NCBI GenBank assembly: GCA_012031965.1
Contig: JAAUSC010000026.1
Coordinates: 1-48,927, forward strand
From: Scytonema sp. RU_4_4
Lineage (GTDB): Bacteria > Cyanobacteriota > Cyanobacteriia > Cyanobacteriales > Nostocaceae
DNA: 48,927 nucleotides
Direction: 5' to 3'
Shown: piece after piece, positions 9,104 to 17,054 of the stretch
Position numbering within the stretch: the stretch's first letter is position 1
Layout: every line of letters starts with the position of its first letter
Position numbers and translations under genes: made by a program
The notes under the pieces: model-generated
Databases searched by the model: none
Told to the model about the DNA's origin: nothing
What the model saw: only the letters and a program-made list of their open reading frames with translations

Positions 9104-10189
9104 TTAAAGTTTTTTTTCAAAGTTGGAATTATTCGAGTTGTCCCCCCTAACTTCCTCAATTTGACCAACTTCAAAAATCAAGGTGAAAGGTTGACCCATT
9201 TCTTTTGCTAAAAATTTTTCTAAAAGTATCACTTGTGTTGGTGTTACAGGTTCCTTAGTACGAACACTTAAACGAATTTGCGGCGGATTGGTTAACCAAT
9301 TCACACTACTATCTAGCAACACCACCCGTTGAAACGTAATAGTTCGATTCAGCAACGCTTGTCTAATACTGGCTTCAAGTCTGGCTTGTCTAATTAACTG
9401 AAAAAAGCTTACGCTTAAGGGAATGAAAAGTATTGCTGTAAAAGCTAGCGTCCATACGAGGGCTTTTCTCGCACGTTTAAATGAAGTGCAACCCGTTAGC
9501 AAAAACGTCAGCATACAAGACAGAGTGATTCCCAGTAAATTGGTTAGATAAAGTAGAGTTGCACCGGTACTTAGTGACCAATTTACTTGCGATAAACCCA
9601 AGCCTATGACACAAACTGGTGGCATAAGTGCGACTGCGATCGCTGTTCCGGCTAAACTTTCAGAAATCTTTTGCTCCACTTTTGCAAAACCACTAATTCC
9701 CCCAGCCGCTACGGCAATTCCTAAGTCTAGTAAAGTGGGTCGAGAACGGCTGATAATTTCACTACCAAATTCTGGAAGCGCCACTAAGTAACCGATAACC
9801 CAAGCTAAAACAATTGATAGAAGAGTTCCAAATATAATGGCAGTTAAACCTTTACGAAATAAGACTACATTCCCTTCTAAAGCTCCAAATGCCAGTCCCC
9901 GAATTGGCAACATTAAAGGTGCTATAATCATGGCACCAATAATCACAGCGGCACTATTAGAAAGCAGTCCTAAGGTAGCGATTATACAAGAACCAAGAAT
10001 CAATACAGTATAATTAATATTTATTGTTGATTCTTCTAATAACCCACTGCGTATTTCCTCTAATTGCGGTAGTGGAACTCGTTGGTTTTTGAAATTATTA
10101 AAACGATGGCGAATACCATTTATATTTAGCACAGTGCTATCCCTCGAACGCCAATCAATTTTTAGAAAGTAAGGGTGGATATTCTCCAC
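9104..10189 (-). CDS. DUF389 (TIGR00341-type) membrane protein
   Basis: A 361-residue protein. A short cytoplasmic N-terminus (LPQLEEIRSGLLEESTININ) leads into the DUF389 core: NSAAVIIGAMIIAPLMLPIR, a second pair of segments ending ALPEFGSEI, then AVAAGGISGFAKVEQ, AGTAIAVALMPPVCVIGLGL and two more segments. The C-terminal 100 residues are soluble. The repeated GAMIIAPLM/ALMPPV arrangement suggests a carrier, but no substrate is established. The start is a GTG at 10189; a stop lies three codons upstream and no ATG occurs before the first membrane segment. The 220-bp space on its 3' side (8880-9103) holds no gene. Confidence 0.85.
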   Translation of the reverse strand: MENIHPYFLKIDWRSRDSTVLNINGIRHRFNNFKNQRVPLPQLEEIRSGLLEESTININYTVLILGSCIIATLGLLSNSAAVIIGAMIIAPLMLPIRGLAFGALEGNVVLFRKGLTAIIFGTLLSIVLAWVIGYLVALPEFGSEIISRSRPTLLDLGIAVAAGGISGFAKVEQKISESLAGTAIAVALMPPVCVIGLGLSQVNWSLSTGATLLYLTNLLGITLSCMLTFLLTGCTSFKRARKALVWTLAFTAILFIPLSVSFFQLIRQARLEASIRQALLNRTITFQRVVLLDSSVNWLTNPPQIRLSVRTKEPVTPTQVILLEKFLAKEMGQPFTLIFEVGQIEEVRGDNSNNSNFEKKL

Positions 10190-10319
10190 CCTATCAAATC
10201 ACTAATGCGATCGCCAAATAGACCGTTCCCACCATAGTGAAAGTTAATTGTCCTTCCTATAGGATACCAGTTCAACAAACTGCTTTGCGAGATAATTCAG
10301 CATCAATAGGCTTAATCAA

Positions 10320-10373
10320 TTGACATCCTCCCGCCACTGACCTGAGTACAGGTACAGTGGGGGATTCCAAGAA
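10320..10373 (-). ncRNA. TnpB element right end with predicted omega-RNA hairpin
   Basis: Read on the minus strand this follows the tnpB stop. It folds as CCACTG, ACCTG, tact, CAGGT, CAGTGG (10334-10360), with one bulged base. It ends with GGAGGATGTCAA at about 10320, a typical cyanobacterial IS605/IS1341-type end. In TnpB elements the omega-RNA overlaps the gene's 3' end and this hairpin, and its guide is copied from DNA just beyond the element. Here that would be the sequence below 10320. The exact end is uncertain by a few bases. Confidence 0.55.
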
Positions 10374-11585
10374 TCACTTCTTAGACTTCCTCTTTCCGCG
10401 ACTCGGCTTACTTGAAGGAGTTTCCTCACCCAAGCAGAGGTCGATGTCTCCAGAGGCGTTAGTTCCGACGTGACCCGCCGTACGTAGTGCCTTTTCTAAT
10501 ATGTTTCGTGCAGCGTTCCAATCTCTATCTTGAGTATGTCCACAATGCAAACAGGTATGCGTCCTGATACTCAAAGACTTCTTGACGACTTTCCCACAGT
10601 TGGAGCAGTTTTGGGAGGTATAGTGAGGTGGAACAGCAACTGTGACCACGCCAAACACTTTCCCAAAATATTCAACCCAACTACGGAACTGCGTCCACGC
10701 TGCATCGCTAATCGATTTAGCCAGATGTCGATTTCTGACCATGTTGCGCACCTGCAAGTCCTCATACGCCACGAGGTCGTTAGACATCACTACGCACCTT
10801 GCCGTTTTGATGGCAAAGTCTTTACGCTGGCGACTTACCTTGAGGTGTTTACGAGCAAGTTTGTTTCTAAACTTGGCTCTGTTTTTGGAACCTTTCTTAG
10901 TCTTAGAGAAACGACGTTGAAGTCGTTTCAAAGACTTTTCAGACTTACGCAAGTGACGCGGGTTGGCAACCGTGTTCCCGTCAGAATCGGTGTAGAAGTG
11001 GTTCAGCCCAACGTCAATACCGACATTATGAGCGGTTGGTTCCCGCCTTTCCAGACGTTCCTGGTCGATGCAAAACTGTACATAGTACCCATCTGCTCGA
11101 CAGACAACCCGCACCCGTTTAAACTGCTTCAACTGATAGAAATGCAAATCGCGGGTTCCCCACATTTTGAAGGTTCCCGCTTCAAAGCCATCAGAAAAGG
11201 TGATACACCGTCTGTTTTCGGAAAGTTTCCATCCACTGGTTTTGTATTCGACGCTACCGTGGGTTTGTTCTTTCTTGAAGCGTGGGAATCCTTTCTTACC
11301 TGGTGTTTTCTTTTTACAGTTGTCGTAGAACCGAGATATCGCCGCCCAGGCTCGTTCAGCACTAGCCTGGCGAGCCATAGAATTGAGATTCTTGGCAAAC
11401 TCGAACTCCTTGGCAAGCACTGCACAATATGCGCTCAAATCGTACTTGTCAATGTCCTTATTGTCCATCCAGTATCTCAGGCAACTGTTGCGAACAAATC
11501 TAGCAGTACGGATAGCTTCATCCAGCTTTCCATATTGCTCGTTTGTTCCTTCCAACTTTGCCTCGAATACCAGCATCTTTTGCAT
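10374..11585 (-). CDS. tnpB: TnpB (OrfB) RNA-guided nuclease of IS605 group
   Basis: A 403-residue TnpB. TnpB uses an RNA from the element's own 3' end to cut DNA and so keeps the element in place. The RuvC catalytic residues are intact: Asp191 (HNVGIDVGLNHFYTD), Glu275 (LVAYEDLQV) and Asp355 (DRDWNAARNIL). The zinc finger is C327-x2-C330 and C345-x2-C348. The N-terminal helix-turn-helix region (NSMARQASAERAWAAISRFY) and a basic bridging stretch (RLQRRFSKTKKGSKNRAKFR) are present. The basic tail SKPSRGKRKSKK is also common. With all motifs intact it may be active. It lies on the same strand as acsF, 325 bp downstream of it. Confidence 0.93.
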   Translation of the reverse strand: MQKMLVFEAKLEGTNEQYGKLDEAIRTARFVRNSCLRYWMDNKDIDKYDLSAYCAVLAKEFEFAKNLNSMARQASAERAWAAISRFYDNCKKKTPGKKGFPRFKKEQTHGSVEYKTSGWKLSENRRCITFSDGFEAGTFKMWGTRDLHFYQLKQFKRVRVVCRADGYYVQFCIDQERLERREPTAHNVGIDVGLNHFYTDSDGNTVANPRHLRKSEKSLKRLQRRFSKTKKGSKNRAKFRNKLARKHLKVSRQRKDFAIKTARCVVMSNDLVAYEDLQVRNMVRNRHLAKSISDAAWTQFRSWVEYFGKVFGVVTVAVPPHYTSQNCSNCGKVVKKSLSIRTHTCLHCGHTQDRDWNAARNILEKALRTAGHVGTNASGDIDLCLGEETPSSKPSRGKRKSKK

Positions 11586-11593
11586 TGTCCCCT

Positions 11594-11713
11594 AGAAAAT
11601 GAACCAGCCTTCGCTTTGTTAATAGGGATAAACCCCGCCCTTGAAGGGCGAGGTATTCGTTTGATTAGTGGGCGGAGTCGGGTACTCGTAGTAATAAGGC
11701 TGGTTCATTTTCT
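11594..11713. repeat. 18-bp inverted repeat around left-end hairpin
   Basis: AGAAAATGAACCAGCCTT at 11594-11611 is matched exactly in inverse at 11696-11713, with 84 bp between. The enclosed DNA carries the IS605-like left-end hairpin at 11636-11650. Such long perfect arms are not part of ordinary IS605 ends, so this may be a partial inverted copy of an element end. Confidence 0.7.
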
Positions 11714-11874
11714 TCGTGTAAGACCCCGTTACGCTCAACTCTATAGCGTAAATTATAGCCCATCGGCTTGTGGAGTGTCCACGGAAAGTGCCAAAAATAC
11801 AACTGTCCCCCTTTCTTGTTCTTGGTGTACAAGAAATCAGTTGGAGGACGTTGTATTTTTGTCCCGCGATTCAT
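11665..11874 (-). CDS. Hypothetical 69-residue ORF between tnpB and acsF
   Basis: ATG-started frame with no family I recognise. It is rich in aromatic and basic residues (GGQLYFWHFPWTLHKPMGYN) with a plain C-terminus (NEPALLLRVPDSAH). It lies on the minus strand between acsF and tnpB, and its 3' half contains the outer arm of the 18-bp inverted repeat, so it may be a chance frame or a fragment of an older element. No clear ribosome site is seen. Confidence is low. Confidence 0.25.
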   Translation of the reverse strand: MNRGTKIQRPPTDFLYTKNKKGGQLYFWHFPWTLHKPMGYNLRYRVERNGVLHEENEPALLLRVPDSAH

Positions 11875-11910
11875 CTCGCCGCCAAATCGAAGATTATGGC
11901 GGGAGCCTTC

Positions 11911-12951
11911 TCACGGAAACAGGTAAAGCCGTAGCAAATGCCCGATGATTGAAAGTATCAAAGGTAATTTTCGGAAGAACTTGACAATCTTTGGACTATT
12001 GCTGTTGTTAATCTCCGTTAGTTTGAAATTAATATCCGAGCACTCTTCTAGCCGACGGAAAAACTCTGGGTGATCTGTATTCAGTATCACAGGAAATGCC
12101 CGTGCTGCGGTTTCATTTGTCTTTTCAATGACTTGGATGTTGTACTCGTACGGATTGATGCCAATAGAGCGATAAAATGATGCCCTCTCCAGCACTGTCA
12201 AAGTATGAGTTGCAAACACAGACAGTAGGAAAAATTGCACCCACAAACGTGCTTTCCAGTTCTTCCACAATTGGGGTTGGGAACGCAACAGCGCCTTGAA
12301 GAAATCTCCATGTCGATTCTCATCCTGACACCAACTCTCGAAATACCCGAACAGAGGATAGAATTTTAACTCTGGATGTTTCTCTAGGTGACGGAACATA
12401 ATAATGTAGCGCCAGTAGCCAATTTTCTCAGAGAGGTAAACTGTATAGATAATCCACTCTGCTGGGAAAAAAGTGTAAGTACGATTCCTTGTGAGATAGC
12501 CCAAATCCAGCGAGAGATTAAAATCCCCCATTGCTTTATTGAGAAATCCCGCATGACGTGCTTCATCTCGCGCCATAAAATTAAAAGCTTCTGCCAAGAG
12601 AGGATTTCGCTCTTTGAGTCTGCGTGATAACTCTTTGAACAGAAGAAACCCAGAAAACTCTGAAGTGCAAGAGCGTTCTAAGAAATCAATAAAGGCGCGG
12701 CGCGTTTCCCCATCAATCTGTTCCCAACTCTGCTGAAACTCAGAATCGCGTACAAAGTGATGGCGGTTATAATCAGCCCGCAGTTCATCCACAATAGCTC
12801 TCAACTGCACTTCATGCGCTGAAATGTCCAACTGCGCTACAGCATCAAAGTCAGTGGTGTAAAACCTGGGCGTTAACAATGTTTCTTGCACAGGTGCTTT
12901 CACACCAGGCTTTAGCAACTCAGGCTCCGGGGTTTGAAGAGACTTAGCCAT
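11911..12951 (-). CDS. acsF: Mg-protoporphyrin IX monomethyl ester oxidative cyclase, C-end shortened
   Basis: The di-iron AcsF/ChlA enzyme forms the fifth ring of chlorophyll using oxygen. Iron-ligand motifs are present: Glu98 ([10 protein letters not shown]), DEARH at 129-133 and DENRH at 210-214. The 346 residues end LLRLYLFP. In the members I know (about 355-358 residues) the chain runs some ten residues further, to an RGTVR-like end. The 3' end may have been altered by the neighbouring element. It is divergent from a methyltransferase, with heme oxygenase and hemN beyond. That setting matches the low-oxygen paralog chlAII, not the main acsF. A palindrome at 13108-13121 lies between the divergent genes. 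Confidence 0.9.
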   Translation of the reverse strand: MAKSLQTPEPELLKPGVKAPVQETLLTPRFYTTDFDAVAQLDISAHEVQLRAIVDELRADYNRHHFVRDSEFQQSWEQIDGETRRAFIDFLERSCTSEFSGFLLFKELSRRLKERNPLLAEAFNFMARDEARHAGFLNKAMGDFNLSLDLGYLTRNRTYTFFPAEWIIYTVYLSEKIGYWRYIIMFRHLEKHPELKFYPLFGYFESWCQDENRHGDFFKALLRSQPQLWKNWKARLWVQFFLLSVFATHTLTVLERASFYRSIGINPYEYNIQVIEKTNETAARAFPVILNTDHPEFFRRLEECSDINFKLTEINNSNSPKIVKFFRKLPLILSIIGHLLRLYLFP

Positions 12952-13107
12952 GAGAATCGTTCAATCAATTTATCTTTTTAAAGCTATAAAAGCATAATAA
13001 ATCTAAAATGAAAATATTTAAAATAATTTTTAAAACTGATTTGCGATTGAGTAACGGTGTGGGAGTGTAGGGGAATATGGCATTAATATTGAGTACAAAT
13101 TCAATCA

Positions 13108-13121
13108 GTAATAATTATTAC
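13108..13121. promoter_or_regulatory. Perfect 14-bp palindrome, candidate operator
   Basis: GTAATAATTATTAC is a perfect palindrome 20 bp before the methyltransferase start, inside the 190-bp divergent acsF/methyltransferase promoter region. A second weaker inverted pair, ATTGA and TCAAT, lies at 13088-13105. The AT-rich symmetry would suit a MarR-type (ChlR-like) or Fur/PerR-like dimer. No regulator can be assigned from sequence. Confidence 0.4.
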
Positions 13122-13141
13122 TACCAACTTGGCAAGCCATT

Positions 13142-14053
13142 ATGAGCGAATCAGACAAACACAAGCCTCATTCTGCAGATTACTTTGGCGAACAAAGGAA
13201 CTTCTGGTGGAATCAGGACTTTCTAGAACTGATGGGAAAGCGGTGGGGATTGGAAAAAGTCAGCACCGTGCTAGATGTTGGTTGCGGAATTGGTCATTGG
13301 GGACAGATACTTGCTGATATACTCCCCCCAAACGCCAAGGTAACAGGTATTGATAAGGAAGCGCAATGGGTGGAACAAGCTAGTGAAAGGGCAAAGGCGT
13401 TGAATTTAGCACAACGCTATAACTATACTCAAGGCGATGCGCAAGAGCTTCCTTTTGAAGACAATTCGTTTGACTTTGTAACTTGTCAAACTGTCCTCAT
13501 ACATATGAAGTATCCACAACTTGTCATCAAAGAAATGGTTCGCGTTTTAAAACCAGGCGGACTGTTAGTTGTAGTTGAACCAAATAATTTAGTTGGTAGC
13601 CTCATTTTCGATAGCCTAAGTTTTGGCGACTCCATTGAGAAGATTTGCTTGTGGGTAAAATTTCAACTCATCTGCGAACGAGGAAAAGAAGCACTCTCGG
13701 AAGGTAACAGTTCGCTTGGCGACTTGCTTCCAGGTTATTTAGCCACAGCGAATCTACGTAATATCCAAGTATTCTTATCTGATAAAGCCTTCTCTATTTT
13801 TCCTCCCTATCTATCAAAAGAGCAACAAGTTTTGAAACAAGAATATCTTGATTGGATTCGACAGAACTTTTGGATTTGGGATAAGGAAGAGGCGCGAAAG
13901 TACTTTCTGGCTGGTGGGGGAACCGAAGTGGAATTTGAGTTAGGTTGGCAGCAAAGGATGGAAGAAAATAAACTTTTAGAAAAAGCTCTTATTGATGAAA
14001 GCTTTCATACAGCAGGCGGCAGTATCTGCTATTTAGTATCAGGTTATAAGTAA
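13142..14053 (+). CDS. Class I SAM-dependent methyltransferase
   Basis: A 303-residue methyltransferase. The SAM motifs are clear: VLDVGCGIGHWGQILADILP (motif I, near residue 43), VTGIDKEAQWVEQA (acidic residue for the ribose), GDAQELPFEDNSFDFVTCQT (motif II region) and VLKPGGLLVVVEPNN (motif III). The C-terminal 120 residues are specific to the subfamily and not recognised. There is no signal peptide. It stands head-to-head with acsF and upstream of heme oxygenase and hemN on the same strand, so a tetrapyrrole-related or low-oxygen role is possible. That is inference from position only. The 434 bp to the next gene make a simple operon doubtful. Confidence 0.85.
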   Translation: MSESDKHKPHSADYFGEQRNFWWNQDFLELMGKRWGLEKVSTVLDVGCGIGHWGQILADILPPNAKVTGIDKEAQWVEQASERAKALNLAQRYNYTQGDAQELPFEDNSFDFVTCQTVLIHMKYPQLVIKEMVRVLKPGGLLVVVEPNNLVGSLIFDSLSFGDSIEKICLWVKFQLICERGKEALSEGNSSLGDLLPGYLATANLRNIQVFLSDKAFSIFPPYLSKEQQVLKQEYLDWIRQNFWIWDKEEARKYFLAGGGTEVEFELGWQQRMEENKLLEKALIDESFHTAGGSICYLVSGYK

Positions 14054-14202
14054 GTCGTATATACCTTGGTGATAACAGTTGTATTTATGACATGGCTTTT
14101 AATGACAACTTGCAGTCTGATAAGGGAAATCTTAATAAATATAAACCCTTTTACAGTGACACAACTGTTTGATAGTTTAATAGATTAAGTAGTCATCAAC
14201 GT

Positions 14203-14254
14203 GGTTTAGAGTGACATCAGCAGTGATAGTGTCTATCGAAGTCTGCTCTAAACC
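14203..14254 (+). ncRNA. Stem-loop upstream of heme oxygenase
   Basis: GGTTTAGAG (14203-14211) pairs exactly with CTCTAAACC (14246-14254), and inside it GATAG-tgt-CTATC forms a second hairpin (14225-14237). No run of T follows, so it is not an ordinary terminator. It lies 150 nt after the methyltransferase and 233 nt before the heme oxygenase start. It could be a structured leader or a small dispersed repeat. The rest of the 14054-14487 gap holds TGATAAC heptamers (14359-14389) and nothing else I recognise. Confidence 0.35.
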
Positions 14255-14487
14255 CAAGATAGCTATCTCTTCTTAACTCTGAGGTTAACTGTAAACTCCT
14301 CCTGAAGTCAGTGAAAAAATGCTTATTAAAACAGTGAACAGGTATCAAAGGTTCAGAGATAACTGTTCACTGATAACTGATAACTGTTGAGGTAGTTGCA
14401 ACAGAGGGTGAGGAGATAGCCTCATACCGGGAATTCTGCGAAAGTCCTAAAAGTCAATAAATCAAACGGACGAAAAGCACTTTAACG

Positions 14488-15201
14488 ATGAGTAGCAATC
14501 TAGCCCAAAAACTTCGCTGTGGAACACAACAGGCTCACACAGCGGCTGAAAATGTGGGATTTATGAAATGTTTTGTTAAAGGAGTTGTTGATAGAGACTG
14601 CTTTGCAAAATTTTTAGGTAACTTGTATTACGTCTACAGCGAACTAGAAGCAGCATTAGAGCATCATAAAGACCATTCTTTGATAAGTGTTGTCTATTTC
14701 AGAGAACTCAATCGCAAAGCTCATTTGGAAAAAGACCTGGAATTTTACTATGGTCAAGATTGGAGAGGAAAAATCGCACCTTCAAAAGCAGCTCAGACTT
14801 ACATAAGCCGAATTCATGAACTATCTGCAACTGAACCTGTATTATTGATAGGTCATGCCTATACTCGCTATATGGGTGACTTGTCTGGTGGTCAGATGTT
14901 GCAAAAAGTTGCTCAGTCAGTTTTGAAGCTTTCCGGATATGAAGGCACATCTTTCTACAATTTTGAGCAAATTCCAGACAAGAAAGCATTTAAGGACAAA
15001 TATCGTCAAGTATTGGATTCTTTACCAATAGATAATGCAACCGCCGACAAGATTGTTGCAGAAGCAAACAACGCGTTTCGGCTCAATATGCAAATGGTTC
15101 ATGAGTTGGAAGAAACTCTCATCAAAGCAATTGGTCAAGTCATGTTCAATAGCTTGACTAGTACCAATAACTCTGGTAGCACCGAACTCAGTCCAGCCTA
15201 G
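14488..15201 (+). CDS. ho: Heme oxygenase (HO2-like)
   Basis: Opens haem to biliverdin IX-alpha, CO and iron with ferredoxin electrons; biliverdin feeds phycobilin synthesis. The 237 residues carry the proximal haem ligand His in TQQAHTAAENV (near residue 17) and the distal-helix motif YMGDLSGGQMLQK (near 130), both diagnostic. There is no membrane anchor. The setting beside acsF and hemN matches the chlAII-ho2-hemN low-oxygen cluster of other cyanobacteria, so the inducible paralog is more likely than the constitutive one. That assignment rests on context. A 22-bp near-perfect inverted repeat follows 40 bp after the stop. Confidence 0.93.
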   Translation: MSSNLAQKLRCGTQQAHTAAENVGFMKCFVKGVVDRDCFAKFLGNLYYVYSELEAALEHHKDHSLISVVYFRELNRKAHLEKDLEFYYGQDWRGKIAPSKAAQTYISRIHELSATEPVLLIGHAYTRYMGDLSGGQMLQKVAQSVLKLSGYEGTSFYNFEQIPDKKAFKDKYRQVLDSLPIDNATADKIVAEANNAFRLNMQMVHELEETLIKAIGQVMFNSLTSTNNSGSTELSPA

Positions 15202-15240
15202 AAATTAGATCTCATACAAAAGTTAACTTTTTGAAAATTA

Positions 15241-15285
15241 AACCGTAGATGGACACAGATAAATTATCTGCGTCCATCTGCGGTT
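15241..15285. repeat. Near-perfect 22-bp inverted repeat after heme oxygenase
   Basis: Arms 15241-15262 and 15264-15285 are complementary except for two positions, with a one-base loop. The arms carry CCGCAGATGGACGCAGAT-type sequence, a dispersed cyanobacterial repeat that recurs near 47117. RNA from either strand would form a strong hairpin, so it may act as a terminator for ho. Confidence 0.6.
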
Positions 15286-15302
15286 CCAAATAACCCTAAA
15301 CC

Positions 15303-15513
15303 GGGAGCATCCCAAATGTGTAAAAACATCTTTTGTCATTGCGTTAGCGCAGCGTGCCCGGAGGGCAGCGTAATGAAATGGAGCGAAGCAATCGCAAAGT
15401 CCAGATATTGCGATTGCTTCATTCCGCTAGTTCCTAAGAGGAACCGCTACGCTGCGCTTCATTCGCAATGACAATCTATCGTTTTGGTAAATTTGCAAAA
15501 TTGGGATGCTCCC
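15303..15513. mobile_element. 211-bp MITE-like nested palindrome
   Basis: Exact 13-bp terminal inverted repeats, GGGAGCATCCCAA (15303-15315) and TTGGGATGCTCCC (15501-15513), enclose a second inverted pair, TTGTCATTGCG (15333-15343) and CGCAATGACAA (15464-15474). The inside holds GAAGCAATCGC and its inverse. There is no coding capacity. The inner unit's motif recurs around 39145-39182. It looks like one palindromic repeat nested in another, placed between ho and hemN. Confidence 0.65.
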
Positions 15514-15562
15514 CCCTAAACCAGATTTTTGCAACAATAAAATCCACATAAATAGATATGAC

Positions 15563-15578
15563 CACCTTCATCAAGGTG
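15563..15578 (+). promoter_or_regulatory. Inverted repeat upstream of hemN
   Basis: CACCTT and AAGGTG face each other across CATC, about 95 nt before the hemN ATG. The position suits an operator or a leader hairpin. No T-run follows, which argues against a terminator. The regulator is unknown. Confidence 0.3.
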
Positions 15579-15671
15579 CATAAATAACGGATTTTTTAAC
15601 GCGTATAGTAGATGATTTATCTGTTAGATTCTTACGCTATTCTATACATTCATTTTATTGGAAGCAACTCA

Positions 15672-17054
15672 ATGGTTTATCAAATTCCTGGTGTTAAATT
15701 TGACTTCGATATCATCAAAAAGTATGATACTCCCGCACCCAGATACACTAGCTATCCACCTGCGACAGAGTTAACGGAAACATTTACTCACACAGATTTT
15801 CAAAGTGCGATCGCCACCTCGAATCAAAGAAAAACTCCCCTTTCTTTATATTTCCACATACCCTTTTGCCAAAGTGCTTGCTACTTCTGCGGTTGCAACG
15901 TAGTTGTTTCAAACAACAAGAATATTGCCACACCATATTTAGAGTATCTGGTTCGAGACATCCAGAAAACAGCCAGCTTAATTGATCCAGATAGACAAGT
16001 GGTTCAGATTCACTGGGGTGGTGGAACCCCTAATTATTTGAGCCTTGAACAAGTGGAATTTTTATGGAAAAATATCAGCCGACACTTCACACTGAGCCAA
16101 ACAGCAGAAATCTCTATTGAGATTAATCCTCGCTATATCGATAAAAACTATATTTTCTTTTTGAGAGAAATTGGGTTTAACCGCATTAGTTTTGGTATCC
16201 AGGATTTTAACCGTCAAGTTCAAGTCGCAGTAAATCGCATCCAGCCAGAAGAGATGCTGTTTGATGTGATGAGCGCGATTAGAGAGGCGAAGTTTGAAAG
16301 CGTCAATGTAGACCTCATTTACGGTTTACCTTATCAAACTGTCCAGACATTTCAAGAGACGATGAGAAAGACTATTCAATTGAACCCAGATAGGATTGCT
16401 GTTTTTAACTTCGCCTATGTTCCTTGGTTGAAAGCTGTGCAAAAAAATATACCCGTAGAAGCTCTACCGCCAGCGCAGGAAAAGTTAGAAATTTTGAAGA
16501 TGACAGTTGAGGAGTTGACGAAGAACCAATATTTATTTATTGGTATGGATCATTTCGCCAAATCTAATGATGAGCTAGCAATTGCTCAGGGCGATCGCAC
16601 TCTAAAACGCAACTTCCAAGGCTATACAACTCAACTCGCAGCAGAACTCTTTGGTTTTGGTGCCACATCCATCAGTATGCTAGAAGATACCTACGCCCAA
16701 AACCACAAGCAATTAAGGGATTATTACCAAGCAATTGATACAGGTATCTTACCTATAAGTAAAGGTATCAAACTCAGTTGGGATGATATTCTCAGACGCG
16801 ATGTCATCATGAGCATCATGTGCCATTTTCAACTCTATAAGCAAGATATTGAAGACAAATACCATATCAATTTTGATAAATATTTCTCTCAGGAATTAGA
16901 GGTGTTGAAGTGTCTCGAAGAAGATGGATTAGTTCGGCTATCAAAAAATGACATCAGTGTCACAGAAATCGGCAGACTACTCATACGAAACATTGCTGTC
17001 ATCTTTGATATGCATAGAACAAAACAAGAGAAAAAGTTCTCTCGTGCAATTTAA
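15672..17054 (+). CDS. hemN: Oxygen-independent coproporphyrinogen III oxidase
   Basis: A radical SAM enzyme that decarboxylates coproporphyrinogen III to protoporphyrinogen IX without oxygen. From the ATG at 15672 it has 460 residues. An upstream ATG at 15612 would add 20 hydrophobic residues that do not belong to the family; GGAAG precedes the chosen start. HemN marks are PRYTSYPPA near the start, the cluster motif CQSACYFCGCN, then WGGGTPNYLS, ISIEINPRYID, NRISFGIQDFN and DHFAKSNDELA. The CGC-type motif and RYTSYP separate it from HemW, which is encoded at 22601. It is the low-oxygen counterpart of HemF and fits the cluster with acsF and ho. Confidence 0.93.
   Translation: MVYQIPGVKFDFDIIKKYDTPAPRYTSYPPATELTETFTHTDFQSAIATSNQRKTPLSLYFHIPFCQSACYFCGCNVVVSNNKNIATPYLEYLVRDIQKTASLIDPDRQVVQIHWGGGTPNYLSLEQVEFLWKNISRHFTLSQTAEISIEINPRYIDKNYIFFLREIGFNRISFGIQDFNRQVQVAVNRIQPEEMLFDVMSAIREAKFESVNVDLIYGLPYQTVQTFQETMRKTIQLNPDRIAVFNFAYVPWLKAVQKNIPVEALPPAQEKLEILKMTVEELTKNQYLFIGMDHFAKSNDELAIAQGDRTLKRNFQGYTTQLAAELFGFGATSISMLEDTYAQNHKQLRDYYQAIDTGILPISKGIKLSWDDILRRDVIMSIMCHFQLYKQDIEDKYHINFDKYFSQELEVLKCLEEDGLVRLSKNDISVTEIGRLLIRNIAVIFDMHRTKQEKKFSRAI

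Larger units (their letters stand above)
10320..11713 (-). mobile_element. IS200/IS605-family element with tnpB only (IS1341 type)
   Basis: The element holds tnpB, the right-end hairpin (10334-10360) and a left-end hairpin, CGCCC-ttgaa-GGGCG at 11636-11650. There is no Y1 transposase gene, so it would depend on one elsewhere. The left boundary is unclear. Conventional spacing puts it near 11650-11670, but an 18-bp perfect inverted repeat (11594-11611 and 11696-11713) encloses the left hairpin and may belong to the element. I give the outer limit. Confidence 0.6.

Noticed and set aside
10530-11948. 472-residue plus-strand frame opposite tnpB
   Set aside because: It is the antisense shadow of tnpB and its left end; it has no family motifs and the opposite strand carries an intact catalytic protein.
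15672-17054. Calling this gene hemW
   Set aside because: RYTSYPPA and the CGC-type cluster motif mark it as HemN; the HemW form is at 22601.
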